From positions 29,179-93,178 of the forward strand of contig JAFQZZ010000016.1 in the NCBI GenBank assembly GCA_017405645.1: a stretch of DNA of 64,000 nucleotides, in the 5' to 3' direction. The position numbers were made by a program, and so were the translations under genes. Shown in pieces: positions 55,420 to 63,983 of the stretch; position 1 is the first letter of the stretch; every line of letters starts with the position of its first letter. Source of the DNA: Bacillota bacterium. Lineage in GTDB: Bacteria; Bacillota; Clostridia; Peptostreptococcales; Anaerovoracaceae. The notes under the pieces are model-generated. The model did not search any database. It saw only the letters and a program-made list of their open reading frames with translations, and had not been told where the DNA came from.

Positions 55420-55449
55420 CAAAGGTGCGTGGTTCACTGCGCACCTTTG
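55420..55449 (+). promoter_or_regulatory. Intergenic hairpin between ABC receptor and permease
   Basis: A perfect 10-bp stem (55420-55429 with 55440-55449) with a 10-base loop and only a weak downstream T-run. Its position mirrors the hairpins in both TRAP operons, consistent with excess receptor over permease. Confidence 0.7.
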
Positions 55450-55474
55450 AACCTTTTATAAAGGAGATCATAGT

Positions 55475-56200
55475 TTGGGAGATTTTTATATTTGGTTTGG
55501 CGGATTCTGGAACAATGTGATCGTGCCAGGCTTTGCCAATCTCTGTGTAGTGATCCAGAAGATCCTCACCATTGGTGTGGTGGAGACACTGAAAGTCACG
55601 GCTGTGGCCCTGTTCTTTGGTGTGATGATCGGCCTCGTTGCCTGTCTGTGCAAGATGTCCAAGCACATCATCCCCAAGGCCATCGCCACAGTCTACATCG
55701 AAGTCATCCGGGGCACGCCGCTCCTGGTCCAGGCCTTGTTTTTCTACTTCGGCATCAACGGACTGCTGGTGAGCGCCAGCGGCGGTTCGATCCGAATGGC
55801 CCCTCTCTTTGCCGGAATGTTCGTGGTGAGCCTGAACTCCGGCGCTTACGTGGCGGAGATCTTCCGGGCGGGGATCCAGTCCGTGGACAAGGGCCAGATG
55901 GAAGCGGCCCGATCCCTGGGCATGCCGGAGAAACTCTCCATGCGGGAGATCATCCTCCCGCAGGCGGTGCGGACCATCCTGCCTTCCCTGGGCAACGAAT
56001 TCGTCGTGCTGGTGAAGGAGACTTCCATTCTTTCCGTTATCGGCGTATCGGAGATCACCCGTGTGGGACAGATCCAGGCTTCCATCAACTACCGAACGTT
56101 TTCCGCCTATCTGGGGGTAGCGATCGTGTATTTCTGCCTGACATTCTTTTTGTCCCGGTTGGTGAATCGGCTTGAAAGGAGGATGGCGGTCAGTGATTGA
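55475..56200 (+). CDS. Amino-acid ABC transporter permease
   Basis: A 241-residue membrane subunit of the HisM/GlnP type. '[20 protein letters not shown]' is the first TM region, '[19 protein letters not shown]' the family motif, and the EAA loop reads '[20 protein letters not shown]'. Translation begins at TTG 55475 behind AAGGAGAT. It overlaps the ATPase gene by 8 bases. Confidence 0.93.
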   Translation: MGDFYIWFGGFWNNVIVPGFANLCVVIQKILTIGVVETLKVTAVALFFGVMIGLVACLCKMSKHIIPKAIATVYIEVIRGTPLLVQALFFYFGINGLLVSASGGSIRMAPLFAGMFVVSLNSGAYVAEIFRAGIQSVDKGQMEAARSLGMPEKLSMREIILPQAVRTILPSLGNEFVVLVKETSILSVIGVSEITRVGQIQASINYRTFSAYLGVAIVYFCLTFFLSRLVNRLERRMAVSD

Positions 56201-56915
56201 GGTCAAGAACTTACATAAATACTTCGATAAACTGGAGGTGCTCAAGGGCATCGACGAGGTCATCGACACCAACGAGGTGGTCTGCGTCATCGGGCCTTCC
56301 GGCTCTGGCAAATCCACCTTCCTGCGGTGCCTGAATCTGCTGGAAGCGCCCACAAAGGGCGACATCATCATCGACGGCGTCAAGATCAATGATCCCAAGC
56401 TGGACATCAACCAGGTCCGGCAGAAGATGGGCATGGTGTTCCAGAGCTTCAACCTCTTCCCCCATAAGACGGTGATGGAGAATATCACCATCGCACCGAT
56501 CAAAGTGAAAGGCCTGTCCAAAGAAGAAGCGGAGAAGATCGGCCGGGAGCTGCTGGAGCGGGTCGGACTGCTGGACAAGGCGGACGCCTATCCCAGATCC
56601 CTTTCCGGCGGTCAGAAACAGCGGGTGGCCATCGCCCGGGCACTGGCCATGAAGCCGGAGATCATGCTCTTTGACGAACCGACTTCCGCCCTGGACCCGG
56701 AAATGGTGGGCGAGGTGCTGGAAGTCATGCGGGAACTCACCCACGAAGGCATGACCATGGTGATCGTGACCCACGAAATGGGGTTTGCCCGGGAAGTGGC
56801 CCACAGAGTCCTGTTCATGGACGGCGGGTACATCGTGGAGCAGGGAAGCCCCTCCGAGATCTTCGACAATCCCCAGAACGAGCGGACCCAGTCCTTCCTC
56901 AGCAAGGTCTTATAA
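56193..56915 (+). CDS. Amino-acid ABC transporter ATP-binding protein
   Basis: A 240-residue ATPase. Walker A 'GPSGSGKST', Q-loop '[18 protein letters not shown]', signature '[15 protein letters not shown]', Walker B '[13 protein letters not shown]' and the H-loop '[10 protein letters not shown]' are all intact, of the GlnQ/HisP class. The start is GTG 56193, behind AAAGGAGG at 56176-56183; a TTG at 56172 would sit before that site. Last gene of the operon. Confidence 0.94.
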   Translation: MIEVKNLHKYFDKLEVLKGIDEVIDTNEVVCVIGPSGSGKSTFLRCLNLLEAPTKGDIIIDGVKINDPKLDINQVRQKMGMVFQSFNLFPHKTVMENITIAPIKVKGLSKEEAEKIGRELLERVGLLDKADAYPRSLSGGQKQRVAIARALAMKPEIMLFDEPTSALDPEMVGEVLEVMRELTHEGMTMVIVTHEMGFAREVAHRVLFMDGGYIVEQGSPSEIFDNPQNERTQSFLSKVL

Positions 56916-56960
56916 AGCGTAAACGATTACAGACGGATATTTACGAATAATTTACAGATT

Positions 56961-57004
56961 GTTCGAAATATAGTTCGTCTTTTTCAAAAAATATTCGGAA
57001 TATT
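56961..57004 (+). promoter_or_regulatory. PurR-box-like repeats and palindrome upstream of purC
   Basis: Two GTTCG units (56961-56965 and 56973-56977) in ATTGTTCG/ATAGTTCG contexts resemble the reverse of the Firmicute PurBox core CGAAC. A perfect AATATTC-G-GAATATT palindrome (56990-57004) lies just upstream of the -35. Operator role inferred. Confidence 0.4.
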
Positions 57005-57015
57005 TAGCGAAAAAC

Positions 57016-57044
57016 TTGTGGTTTCTTCGGAAATATGCTATAAT
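57016..57044 (+). promoter_or_regulatory. Promoter of purC
   Basis: TTGTGG (57016-57021) and TATAAT (57039-57044) spaced by 17 bases with TG before the -10. Confidence 0.85.
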
Positions 57045-57094
57045 AACTCGTCAGTAAAACGAAAATTACCATTTCGGAAAGAGAGGAACGAAGT

Positions 57095-57781
57095 ATGAAA
57101 ACATTGTACGATGGCAAAACCAAGACTGTAATGCTGGACGAAGCCACTGAAGTAGTGTACCTGTTCTTCAAGGACACTGCGACCGGCGAGGACGGAATGT
57201 TTGACCCGGGCTTCAATACCGTAGGCGGCAGCGTGGAAGGCAAGGGCAAGATCGGCCTGGAGGTTTCCAAGTACTTCTTTGAGCTGATGGAAAAGAACGG
57301 GATCCCGACCCACTACATCAATGCGGATATCGACCAGAACCTGATGCAGGTGAAACAGCTGACCGTTCCAAAACTGGAATTCGTTCTGCGGTACTTCACA
57401 GCGGGCAGCATGTGCCGCCGCTTTACCCTGGAAGAGGGCATTCCCTTCGATCCTCCGTATAAAGAAGTTACCCTGAAGGATGACGAGCAGGGCGACCCGC
57501 TGATCACCGAACGGATCTGCTTCATGAAAGGCATGCTGATCCCCGGCGTCTGGGACAAGGGCCTGGAACTGGTGGAACAGGTGGGCGAAGTCCTGAAGAA
57601 GGAACTGGCCGGCATGGGGCTGACCTTGATCGACTTCAAGATCGAAGTAGGTTTCGACCAGGACGGCAATGTCTACGTGGTGGACGAGATCACACCGGAC
57701 ATCTGGAGAGTGAAGGATGAAAACGGCGTCATTCCGAACCAGATCGACTGTGCGAAGATGATCCTCGAGAAGATCAAATAA
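57095..57781 (+). CDS. purC: Phosphoribosylaminoimidazole-succinocarboxamide synthase
   Basis: A 228-residue ATP-grasp-like enzyme of purine synthesis. 'YDGKTKTVML' is the nucleotide-binding start, 'VPKLEFVLRYFTAGSMCRRF' the substrate segment (the family's E-x-V-x-R), and 'LIDFKIEVGFDQDGNVYVVD' the metal site before 'EITPD'. It stands alone, not in a pur operon, with its own strong promoter and terminator. Confidence 0.95.
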   Translation: MKTLYDGKTKTVMLDEATEVVYLFFKDTATGEDGMFDPGFNTVGGSVEGKGKIGLEVSKYFFELMEKNGIPTHYINADIDQNLMQVKQLTVPKLEFVLRYFTAGSMCRRFTLEEGIPFDPPYKEVTLKDDEQGDPLITERICFMKGMLIPGVWDKGLELVEQVGEVLKKELAGMGLTLIDFKIEVGFDQDGNVYVVDEITPDIWRVKDENGVIPNQIDCAKMILEKIK

Positions 57782-57800
57782 ACAACTGTTCAAAAAGAAT

Positions 57801-57831
57801 AAAAGCAGGCTTTAACAGCCTGCTTTTTTAT
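57801..57831. terminator. Bidirectional terminator between purC and the CYTH gene
   Basis: An 11-bp stem (57801-57811 with 57817-57827) with loop TTAAC, A-run on the left and T-run on the right. Confidence 0.92.
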
Positions 57832-58472
57832 TTTTGTGCCAGTTTCAGGCCTCGTTTCAGTTTTGAATCGTTCAGCGGACTGAGGCCGAAGCGCTTTTGC
57901 AGTTCTTCGCCGAAGGCCTTCAGGTCTTCCTCCCGGCCTTCCTTCAGTTCGCATTCCAGTTCGCAGACCGTCTCCTGGCGGTCGCCCGCCTGCAGTTCGC
58001 CGGTGTCGCAGGAGAGTTCGATCCGGGATTCCCGGAAGCGGATCTCCGCCAGCTGCCGCCGGCAGTCGGAAATGAAGAGGGGCCGGAGATTTCCGCAGGA
58101 CTGCAGGGCATACCCCAGCTGTCCGGCTTCCGGAAAGGGCTCTTTCCGAAGGAGAGGCAGGAACGCGGTCAGATCCGGGTCTTCCCCCTTCGCCGGCAGG
58201 TTGTATTCCAGACGGCGGGAAAAGCCGGCTGTTTCCTTTTCCGCGGACCACTTCAGGGTGGAGATGTATTCTTCGCCTTCCCGCCGCACCCGGTAGCCGA
58301 TCCGGTGAGCGGCCAGGTGCCGGCCCGGGTCGTCGTAGTAGACTGCCCGCATGGGAAGGGATCGCTCCGAATCCGGCGCGGTCAGCGCCCGGATCCAGGG
58401 GTCCGAAAACACCACGTGACCCTGCTTAGGGTCACGGAGCGCAAACTTTATTTCCAGTTCTTTATTCTTCAT
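57828..58472 (-). CDS. CYTH-domain triphosphatase-like protein
   Basis: A 214-residue protein beginning 'ELEIKFAL', the ExExK signature of CYTH (adenylate cyclase/thiamine triphosphatase) tunnel enzymes; later 'YRVRREGEEYISTLKWS' and 'ELECELKEGREEDLKAFGEE' complete the beta-barrel. It probably hydrolyses inorganic or organic triphosphates. Its start overlaps the end of the upstream nuclease gene by 11 bases. Confidence 0.9.
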   Translation of the reverse strand: MKNKELEIKFALRDPKQGHVVFSDPWIRALTAPDSERSLPMRAVYYDDPGRHLAAHRIGYRVRREGEEYISTLKWSAEKETAGFSRRLEYNLPAKGEDPDLTAFLPLLRKEPFPEAGQLGYALQSCGNLRPLFISDCRRQLAEIRFRESRIELSCDTGELQAGDRQETVCELECELKEGREEDLKAFGEELQKRFGLSPLNDSKLKRGLKLAQK

Positions 58473-60420
58473 GGATGATCGCCTCGGAACCGAGCTGTAC
58501 GATTCCTTTTTCCAGGTTCAGCAGCAGGGTGTTCAGGGCTTCCGCCTTGTCGGCGCTGATGCCCTTGCCGTCCACTGCCAGGGTCGCATTGTACAGAAGT
58601 TGTTCGAAGTCTTCATGCAGGTTGGACATCTTTTCCCGGATGGCTTCCACGTCCTCCTCGGAAGCGATCTTCTTCGGAGCCGGTGCGGCTTCCGCAGCGG
58701 GCGCTTCTTCGGGCGCGGGTTCCGCCGGAGCCTCGGCCGGTTTCGCAGCTTCTTCCGCCGGAGCCGGAGCCGGTTTTTTGGCTTTTTTCTTCGAAGCCGG
58801 TTTCCGGAAATCGTAGCGGGAGGAAGTGTCGTCCGGTTCCGCGGCTTCTTCTGCTGGAGCCGGAGCGGGCTTCGCGTCTTCCTTCTTCGGAGCGGGCTTC
58901 CGGAAATCATACCGGGAGGAGATTTCGTCCGGTTCCGCGGCTTCTTTTGCAGGAGCGGAAGCAGGCTCGGAAGGCGTTTCAGCCGGTCTCGGCTTCGCGC
59001 CGCCGGTCTTCACCAGGTCAAATTCAGCGATATCGTTGACCGGAATGGCGTCATAACCCAGTTGGGCTTTCACCAGTTCTGCAAAGTCCCGTTTGGAATC
59101 TTCTTCACCGTGGACCAGGAAGAGCATGGCGGGTTCTTTCTTGAAGCCGCTCAGCCAATCCAGAAGAGCATCCCGGTCCGCGTGGCCGGACATGCCTTCC
59201 AGGTTGTGGATCTCGGCGTTGACGTAGATGTCTTCCCCGAACAGCTTGATGTTCTTTTCCCCGTCCAGGATGAGCCTACCCAGGGTCCCTTCGGCCTGGT
59301 AGCCCACGAAAACGACGGAGTTCTTGCCGTTCCAGATGTTATGCTTCAGGTGATGCTTGATCCGGCCGGCTTCGCACATGCCGCTGGCGGAGATGATCAC
59401 CTTGGGTTCCTTATTGAAATTGATGGCCATGGATTCCTCGGAGGTCTTGCTGAAGACCAGTCCCGGGAATTCCAGGGGATGGTCGCCGGACAGGATGTAG
59501 GCCCTGGTTTCCTCGTCGAAGACCTGGGCGTTCTGGCGGAATACCTCCGTGGCTTCCACGGTCATGGGGCTGTCCACATAGACCTTGATCTTGCTCAGTT
59601 CTTCCCTGTAATCCGGAGAGCCGGGCTCGTAGAACCGGTTCAGGTCATAGAGCAGTTCCTGGGTCCGTCCCACCGCGAAGGAGGGGATGACCGTGGTGCC
59701 GCCCCGCCGCGCGGTTTCCAGGATGATGTCCACCAGGTCGTTGACGCTCTTCTCGTTGGCCGGATGCACACGGTTGCCGTAGGTGGTTTCCATCAGCACA
59801 TAATCCGCGTCCTGGATGTATTCGGGATCCTTCAGGATCGGCCGGTCTTTCATTCCCAGGTCGCCGGAGAATACGATCTTGGATTCCTCGCCGTTTTCCG
59901 TAGCCCAGATTTCAATGATGGCGGAACCCAGGATGTGTCCCGCGTCCCGGAAACGGATCTTGATCTCATCGCAGATCTGTTTGGTCTCTCCGTATACCAG
60001 CGGTGTGAAGAACTTGAAGGAAGCCTCCGCATCTTTCGTTGTATACAGCGGTTCCACCAGAGGCCGGTTGGCTCTCATATTCTTCCGGTTCTGCCATTCC
60101 GCTTCTTTTTCGTGGATGTGGGCGCTGTCTTTCAGCATGATGTCCACCAGGTCGTAGGTGGCGTCGGTGCAGTAGATGACGCCTTTGAAGCCCCGCTTCA
60201 CCAGAAGGGGGATCCGCCCGCAGTGGTCCACGTGGGCGTGGCTCAGGATCAGGAAATCGATTTCCGCCGGATCATAGGGGAAATCTTCCGAATTGAGCTT
60301 TTCGGCGGATCTGCTGCCCTGGAACTGTCCGCAGTCCAGCAGCAGTTTCTTGTCGCCGATGGTGATCAGGTGATTGGAGCCTGTCACGGACTGGACTCCG
60401 CCGCAGAATTTTATCTTCAT
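58462..60420 (-). CDS. Beta-CASP metallo-beta-lactamase nuclease with repeat-bearing tail
   Basis: A 652-residue protein. Residues 1-465 are an MBL-fold/beta-CASP RNase: 'SHAHVDHCGRIP' (metal motif 2), 'RDAGHILGSA', 'FSGDLGMKDRPI', 'METTYGNR', beta-CASP 'GGTTVIPSFAVGRTQELLY', 'ISASGMCEAGRI' and 'EGMSGHADRD'. Residues about 475-600 are Pro/Ala/Glu/Lys-rich and contain two copies of 'SSRYDFRKPA' in longer repeats; a short helical domain ends the protein. The tail is not usual for the family and is probably disordered. Operon with CYTH. Confidence 0.93.
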   Translation of the reverse strand: MKIKFCGGVQSVTGSNHLITIGDKKLLLDCGQFQGSRSAEKLNSEDFPYDPAEIDFLILSHAHVDHCGRIPLLVKRGFKGVIYCTDATYDLVDIMLKDSAHIHEKEAEWQNRKNMRANRPLVEPLYTTKDAEASFKFFTPLVYGETKQICDEIKIRFRDAGHILGSAIIEIWATENGEESKIVFSGDLGMKDRPILKDPEYIQDADYVLMETTYGNRVHPANEKSVNDLVDIILETARRGGTTVIPSFAVGRTQELLYDLNRFYEPGSPDYREELSKIKVYVDSPMTVEATEVFRQNAQVFDEETRAYILSGDHPLEFPGLVFSKTSEESMAINFNKEPKVIISASGMCEAGRIKHHLKHNIWNGKNSVVFVGYQAEGTLGRLILDGEKNIKLFGEDIYVNAEIHNLEGMSGHADRDALLDWLSGFKKEPAMLFLVHGEEDSKRDFAELVKAQLGYDAIPVNDIAEFDLVKTGGAKPRPAETPSEPASAPAKEAAEPDEISSRYDFRKPAPKKEDAKPAPAPAEEAAEPDDTSSRYDFRKPASKKKAKKPAPAPAEEAAKPAEAPAEPAPEEAPAAEAAPAPKKIASEEDVEAIREKMSNLHEDFEQLLYNATLAVDGKGISADKAEALNTLLLNLEKGIVQLGSEAIIHEE

Positions 60421-60461
60421 AGAAGTATCTCCTTTACAGTTTCTTTGTTCTCTACCTTCCT

Positions 60462-60467
60462 ATTATA
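60462..60467 (-). promoter_or_regulatory. -10 element upstream of the beta-CASP nuclease
   Basis: A consensus TATAAT on the minus strand lies about 42 bases upstream of the start codon; the -35 is not clear. Confidence 0.5.
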
Positions 60468-60480
60468 CTCGTTATGCGGG

Positions 60481-60520
60481 GAAAAAGAAAGAGAGAAATC
60501 GCTTTTAGCGTTTTCTCTCT
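60481..60520 (-). terminator. Terminator of apbE (minus strand)
   Basis: A 9-bp stem AGAGAGAAA/TTTCTCTCT (60490-60498 with 60512-60520) with an inner CGCT/AGCG pairing. Read on the minus strand it is followed by a T-rich run. Confidence 0.75.
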
Positions 60521-60534
60521 GGATAAAACACTTA

Positions 60535-61554
60535 TTATTCGATAACCGAAACACTGTACGGAATACCGTTTTCGGGTTCGAAGTCGTCGGCGATCCCCGC
60601 CGAAACCAGGATCTCGTGGTCTTCCGTCACCAGCACCATTTCGAAGTTCCGGTGAGCCCGCCAGAATTCGGCGGCCTTTTCCGGTCCCATCACAAAGAGG
60701 GCGGTGGACAGGGCGTCGCAGCGGATGCCGGAGTCTCCCACAGCGGTGGCGGAGATCAGGCCGTTCTTTGCCGGCCGGCCCGTGGCCGGGTCCATGATGT
60801 GCCAGTAGATCTCGCCGTCTTCTCCCTGGAAATACCGTTCATATCCGCCGGAGGTCACCACGGCTTTATTGGTGACCGGCAGGATCCCGATGACGCCTTC
60901 CGATTCCGGGTCCTGGATGGCCACCCGCCAGGGGCTGCCGTCGGGCTTGCTGCCCAGGCACTGGATATTACCCCCCAGGCTGAAGATCGCGGAGGTCACG
61001 CCGGCTTCCGAAAACAGTTCCGCCAGCATGTCCCCGGCATATCCCTTCGCCACGGCCCCCAGGTCGATCTCCATGCCGTCGTCCAGGGTCACCGTGCCGT
61101 CTTCCTTCACTTCGATCCGGCTGCAGTCCACCTTTTCCAGAAGGGAAGCGATCTCCTCATCCGAGGGGATCCGGTAGTCCTTCGTGGTGAATCCCCAGAC
61201 CTTGACGATGGGGTAGATGGAGATGTCCAGTGTGCCCTGCATCTCGCCGCAGAGGGCCAGGGCTTCTTCCAGGAGTTCCGCGGCCTCCCCGGTGACGGTC
61301 CCGGTGCCGGCTTCGTTGATCTGGGCGATCTCGCTGGCATCGTAGGTGGTGGAAATCAGTTTTTCCAGGTCCGTCACGGCTTTTGCCGCGCTGTCCAGCA
61401 GTTCATCGTCCGCCTCGTATCCCCGGACCGTCATATAGGTGTCCATGGCGAAGAATTCCTTGCCGTTCAGCTCATCGGCGCTGCCTCCCTGACAGCCGGT
61501 AAGCAGCGTCAGGATCAATATTAAAACCAATGAAAGGGTGAATACTCGTTTCAA
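60535..61554 (-). CDS. apbE: FAD:protein FMN transferase, lipoprotein (ApbE family)
   Basis: A 339-residue enzyme that attaches FMN to Thr of extracytoplasmic flavoproteins such as RnfG/RnfD. A lipobox 'LTGC' near residue 20 anchors it. 'MDTYMTVRGY' and 'LDISIYPIVKVWGF' precede the core 'IDLGAVAKGYAGD', 'FSLGGNIQCLG' and 'IMDPATGRPA'. TTG 61554 is preferred, since GGAGGG lies 7-8 bases ahead; the ATG at 61572 is upstream of that site. No target flavoprotein lies in the window. Confidence 0.93.
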   Translation of the reverse strand: MKRVFTLSLVLILILTLLTGCQGGSADELNGKEFFAMDTYMTVRGYEADDELLDSAAKAVTDLEKLISTTYDASEIAQINEAGTGTVTGEAAELLEEALALCGEMQGTLDISIYPIVKVWGFTTKDYRIPSDEEIASLLEKVDCSRIEVKEDGTVTLDDGMEIDLGAVAKGYAGDMLAELFSEAGVTSAIFSLGGNIQCLGSKPDGSPWRVAIQDPESEGVIGILPVTNKAVVTSGGYERYFQGEDGEIYWHIMDPATGRPAKNGLISATAVGDSGIRCDALSTALFVMGPEKAAEFWRAHRNFEMVLVTEDHEILVSAGIADDFEPENGIPYSVSVIE

Positions 61555-61635
61555 AGCGATCCCTCCATACAAAGTATCTCAGTTAGCAATAACAATACTA
61601 ATATTTTTACCCGCCGTTGTCAACGGGGGGCGGTT

Positions 61636-61664
61636 TTGACAGATGCCGGTTCGGGCGGTATAAT
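61636..61664 (+). promoter_or_regulatory. Full-consensus promoter of hflX
   Basis: TTGACA (61636-61641) and TATAAT (61659-61664) spaced by exactly 17 bases: a perfect sigma-A promoter, 33 bases before the start codon. Confidence 0.92.
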
Positions 61665-61696
61665 CGGAAGCAGAACAGAAGACGGAGAAGAGAGCA

Positions 61697-62962
61697 ATGG
61701 AAAGCAACATCGACACACAGACACAGAGAGCGATCCTGGTGGGCGTGCAGATCGGCCCCCGGGACATCGATTATTATATGAAAGAACTGGAGCAGCTGGC
61801 GGAGGCTGCCGGGCTGGAAGTGGTTGGCGTCATGACCCAGAAGGCGGACCGGGTGAACCCGGCCACTTATATGGGGAAGGGCAAGCTGGAGGAACTGCAG
61901 GAAGCCGTGCAGACCCTGGAAGCGGACGTGGTGATCCTGAACAACGAGCTTTCCGGCCGGCAGATCCGGAACCTGGAGGACGCCACCGGCGTCAAGGTCA
62001 TCGACCGGACCATTCTGATCCTGGACATCTTCGCCGCCCGGGCCGTGTCCCGGGAAGGGAAGCTCCAGGTGGAACTGGCCCAGCTGCAGTACCGGATGCC
62101 CCGGCTGGTGGGCTTCGGCAAGGCCCTGTCCCGGACCGGGGGCGGTATCGGCACCCGGGGTCCCGGTGAGAAGAAGCTGGAGACCGACCGGCGACACATC
62201 GCCAGGCAGATCGATGAGATCCGCCGGGAGATCGAGAGCGTGAAAGCCACCCGGGAAGTCCAGCGGTCCCGCCGCAACAAGTCCGGCCTGCCCATCGTGG
62301 CTATAGCCGGCTACACCAACGCGGGCAAATCCACACTGATGAATGCGCTGCTGAAGGAATCGGAGAAGGAAGACAAGGACGTCTTCGTGAAGGACATGCT
62401 CTTTGCCACCCTGGACACCTCCCTGCGGAAGATCCGGGTGGACACCGACAAGGAATTCATCCTCATCGACACCGTCGGCTTCGTCAGCGACCTGCCCCAC
62501 ACCCTGGTGAACGCCTTCCGGTCCACCCTGGAGGAGATCCTCTACGCGGACCTGATCCTTCACGTGGTGGATGCCTCCTACGAGGACTGCTTCTTCAACA
62601 TGAAGGTGGCGGACAAGGTGCTGGACGAGATCGGGGCGGAGGACATCCGGAAGTTCTATGTCTTCAACAAGATCGACAAGGTGGAGAACTACGAAGACAC
62701 CCTGCCCGGCGGGCCGGACTGCATCTTCATCTCCGCCAAAAACGGCACCAACCTGGACGTGCTGATGGAGAAGATCTCCGGGGAACTCTTCTCGGACCGG
62801 GTCATCGCCGAACTCATGATCCCCTACGACCAGGGCCGGATCACCTCTTACCTCTGCGATAACTGCAAAGTCCTGAAAATGGAGTATAAAAACGAGGGGA
62901 CCTACTTTGAAGTCGAGCTGTCCGGAGAGGATTACGGGCGGCTGAAGGAATACCTTATTTGA
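61697..62962 (+). CDS. hflX: Ribosome-associated GTPase HflX
   Basis: A 421-residue GTPase that splits stalled ribosomes. The N-terminal nucleotide-binding domain includes 'NPATYMGKGKLEEL' and 'GVKVIDRTILILDIF', the linker 'GGGIGTRGPGEKKLETDRR', then the G domain with G1 'AGYTNAGKST', G3 'IDTVGFVSDLPHTLVNAF' and G4 'NKIDKV'. Length and order fit the family. Confidence 0.96.
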   Translation: MESNIDTQTQRAILVGVQIGPRDIDYYMKELEQLAEAAGLEVVGVMTQKADRVNPATYMGKGKLEELQEAVQTLEADVVILNNELSGRQIRNLEDATGVKVIDRTILILDIFAARAVSREGKLQVELAQLQYRMPRLVGFGKALSRTGGGIGTRGPGEKKLETDRRHIARQIDEIRREIESVKATREVQRSRRNKSGLPIVAIAGYTNAGKSTLMNALLKESEKEDKDVFVKDMLFATLDTSLRKIRVDTDKEFILIDTVGFVSDLPHTLVNAFRSTLEEILYADLILHVVDASYEDCFFNMKVADKVLDEIGAEDIRKFYVFNKIDKVENYEDTLPGGPDCIFISAKNGTNLDVLMEKISGELFSDRVIAELMIPYDQGRITSYLCDNCKVLKMEYKNEGTYFEVELSGEDYGRLKEYLI

Positions 62963-63007
62963 ATTGAGATTGAGGGTCGACCAAGAGACCCGGAAATGGA
63001 AGAATAG

Positions 63008-63640
63008 ATGTCAGTACGTTATAAGACCGTTTTAAACGAAGCCCAGGCGATGATCGTGATCGAAAAGTCCAAGTTCATCGGCTACATCCGGCCCGTGGAG
63101 ACCCAGGAAGAAGCCGAGGCCTTCGTCACCTCCATCCGCGTCATGAACCGGGACGCCACCCACAACGTGCCGGCCTACGTGCTGGGCGAGAAATTCGAGA
63201 TCCAGAAATACAGCGACGACGGGGAACCCTCCGGAACGGCGGGAGTGCCGGTGGTGCAGATGCTGGTGAAGGAAGGCATCACCAACGTGGCCATCGTCAT
63301 GACCCGGTACTTCGGCGGGATCAAGCTGGGAACCGGGGGACTGGTGCGGGCCTACACGGGCATCGCCAAGGAAGCCCTGTCGGCGGCCGGCGTGGCGGAA
63401 GTGAAGGATATGGACGTCATGAAGGCCACGATCCAGTACACCCACCACGGCAAGGCGGAGAATGCGGGGCAGAAAGGACTGTTCTCCATCCGCAGCACCG
63501 AGTTCACGGACAAAGTCACTCTGGAGGTGGTCTGCGACCCCTCGGACACGGAGGAAGTGAAGAAGAATTTCATGGAAATCACCGCCGGAACCGTTGAATT
63601 TTCAGGGGAACATACAGAGCTGGTGAAAGTCCCGGTGTAA
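63008..63640 (+). CDS. yigZ: YigZ/IMPACT family protein
   Basis: A 210-residue protein. The UPF0029 signature 'YSDDGEPSGTAGVPVVQML' and 'TRYFGGIKLGTGGLVRAY' are intact, and a C-terminal DUF1949 ferredoxin-like domain follows. The eukaryotic relative IMPACT regulates translation; the bacterial role is uncertain, possibly on ribosomes. It follows hflX by 45 bases and is probably cotranscribed. Confidence 0.93.
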   Translation: MSVRYKTVLNEAQAMIVIEKSKFIGYIRPVETQEEAEAFVTSIRVMNRDATHNVPAYVLGEKFEIQKYSDDGEPSGTAGVPVVQMLVKEGITNVAIVMTRYFGGIKLGTGGLVRAYTGIAKEALSAAGVAEVKDMDVMKATIQYTHHGKAENAGQKGLFSIRSTEFTDKVTLEVVCDPSDTEEVKKNFMEITAGTVEFSGEHTELVKVPV

Positions 63641-63662
63641 CAAGAAAAATCTAAAAAATATG

Positions 63663-63692
63663 TTGACAAATGAGGGTGGGATTTGGTATATT
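63663..63692 (+). promoter_or_regulatory. Promoter of the tRNA cluster
   Basis: TTGACA (63663-63668) and TATATT (63687-63692) spaced by 18 bases, with TG before the -10. Confidence 0.8.
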
Positions 63693-63722
63693 AAATAAGC
63701 GGTCTGTAAGACGCTTGTACGT

Positions 63723-63797
63723 GGCCCTATGGTCAAGCGGTTAAGACACCGCCCTTTCACGGCGGTAACCCGGGTTCGAGTCCCGGTAGGGTCACCA
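63723..63797 (+). tRNA. tRNA-Glu (TTC), CCA encoded
   Basis: Acceptor GGCCCTA pairs with TAGGGTC; anticodon stem CCGCC/GGCGG encloses CTTTCAC, giving anticodon TTC at 63756-63758; T-arm GGTTCGAGTCC; CCA at 63795-63797. Confidence 0.95.
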
Positions 63798-63825
63798 ATT
63801 CCCTTTTTTGGGGAAGTAGAAATGT

Positions 63826-63901
63826 GGGGGCATAGCTCAGCTGGGAGAGCACCTGCCTTACAAGCAGGGGGTCATAGGTTCGAGCCCTGTTGCCCCTACC
63901 A
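63826..63901 (+). tRNA. tRNA-Val (TAC), CCA encoded
   Basis: Acceptor GGGGGCA pairs with TGCCCCT; D-arm AGCTCAGCTGGGA; anticodon stem CCTGC/GCAGG encloses CTTACAA with anticodon TAC at 63859-63861; CCA at 63899-63901. It complements the GAC valine tRNA at 2560. Confidence 0.95.
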
Positions 63902-63906
63902 TTTGC

Positions 63907-63983
63907 GGCCCGGTAGTTCAGCTGGTTAGAATGCCAGCCTGTCACGCTGGAGGTCGACGGTTCGAGCCCGTTCCGGGTCGCCA
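63907..63983 (+). tRNA. tRNA-Asp (GTC), CCA encoded
   Basis: Acceptor GGCCCGG pairs with CCGGGTC; anticodon stem CCAGC/GCTGG encloses CTGTCAC with anticodon GTC at 63941-63943; CCA at 63981-63983. The cluster probably continues beyond the window. Confidence 0.95.

Noticed and set aside
56916..57094. Purine riboswitch before purC
   Set aside because: No three-way junction core or expression-platform terminator is visible; the promoter lies close to the start codon.
58471..61524. A 1017-codon open frame on the plus strand
   Set aside because: It is antisense to the beta-CASP nuclease and apbE, which have complete motifs; it has no ribosome binding site and reflects high-GC codon shadowing.
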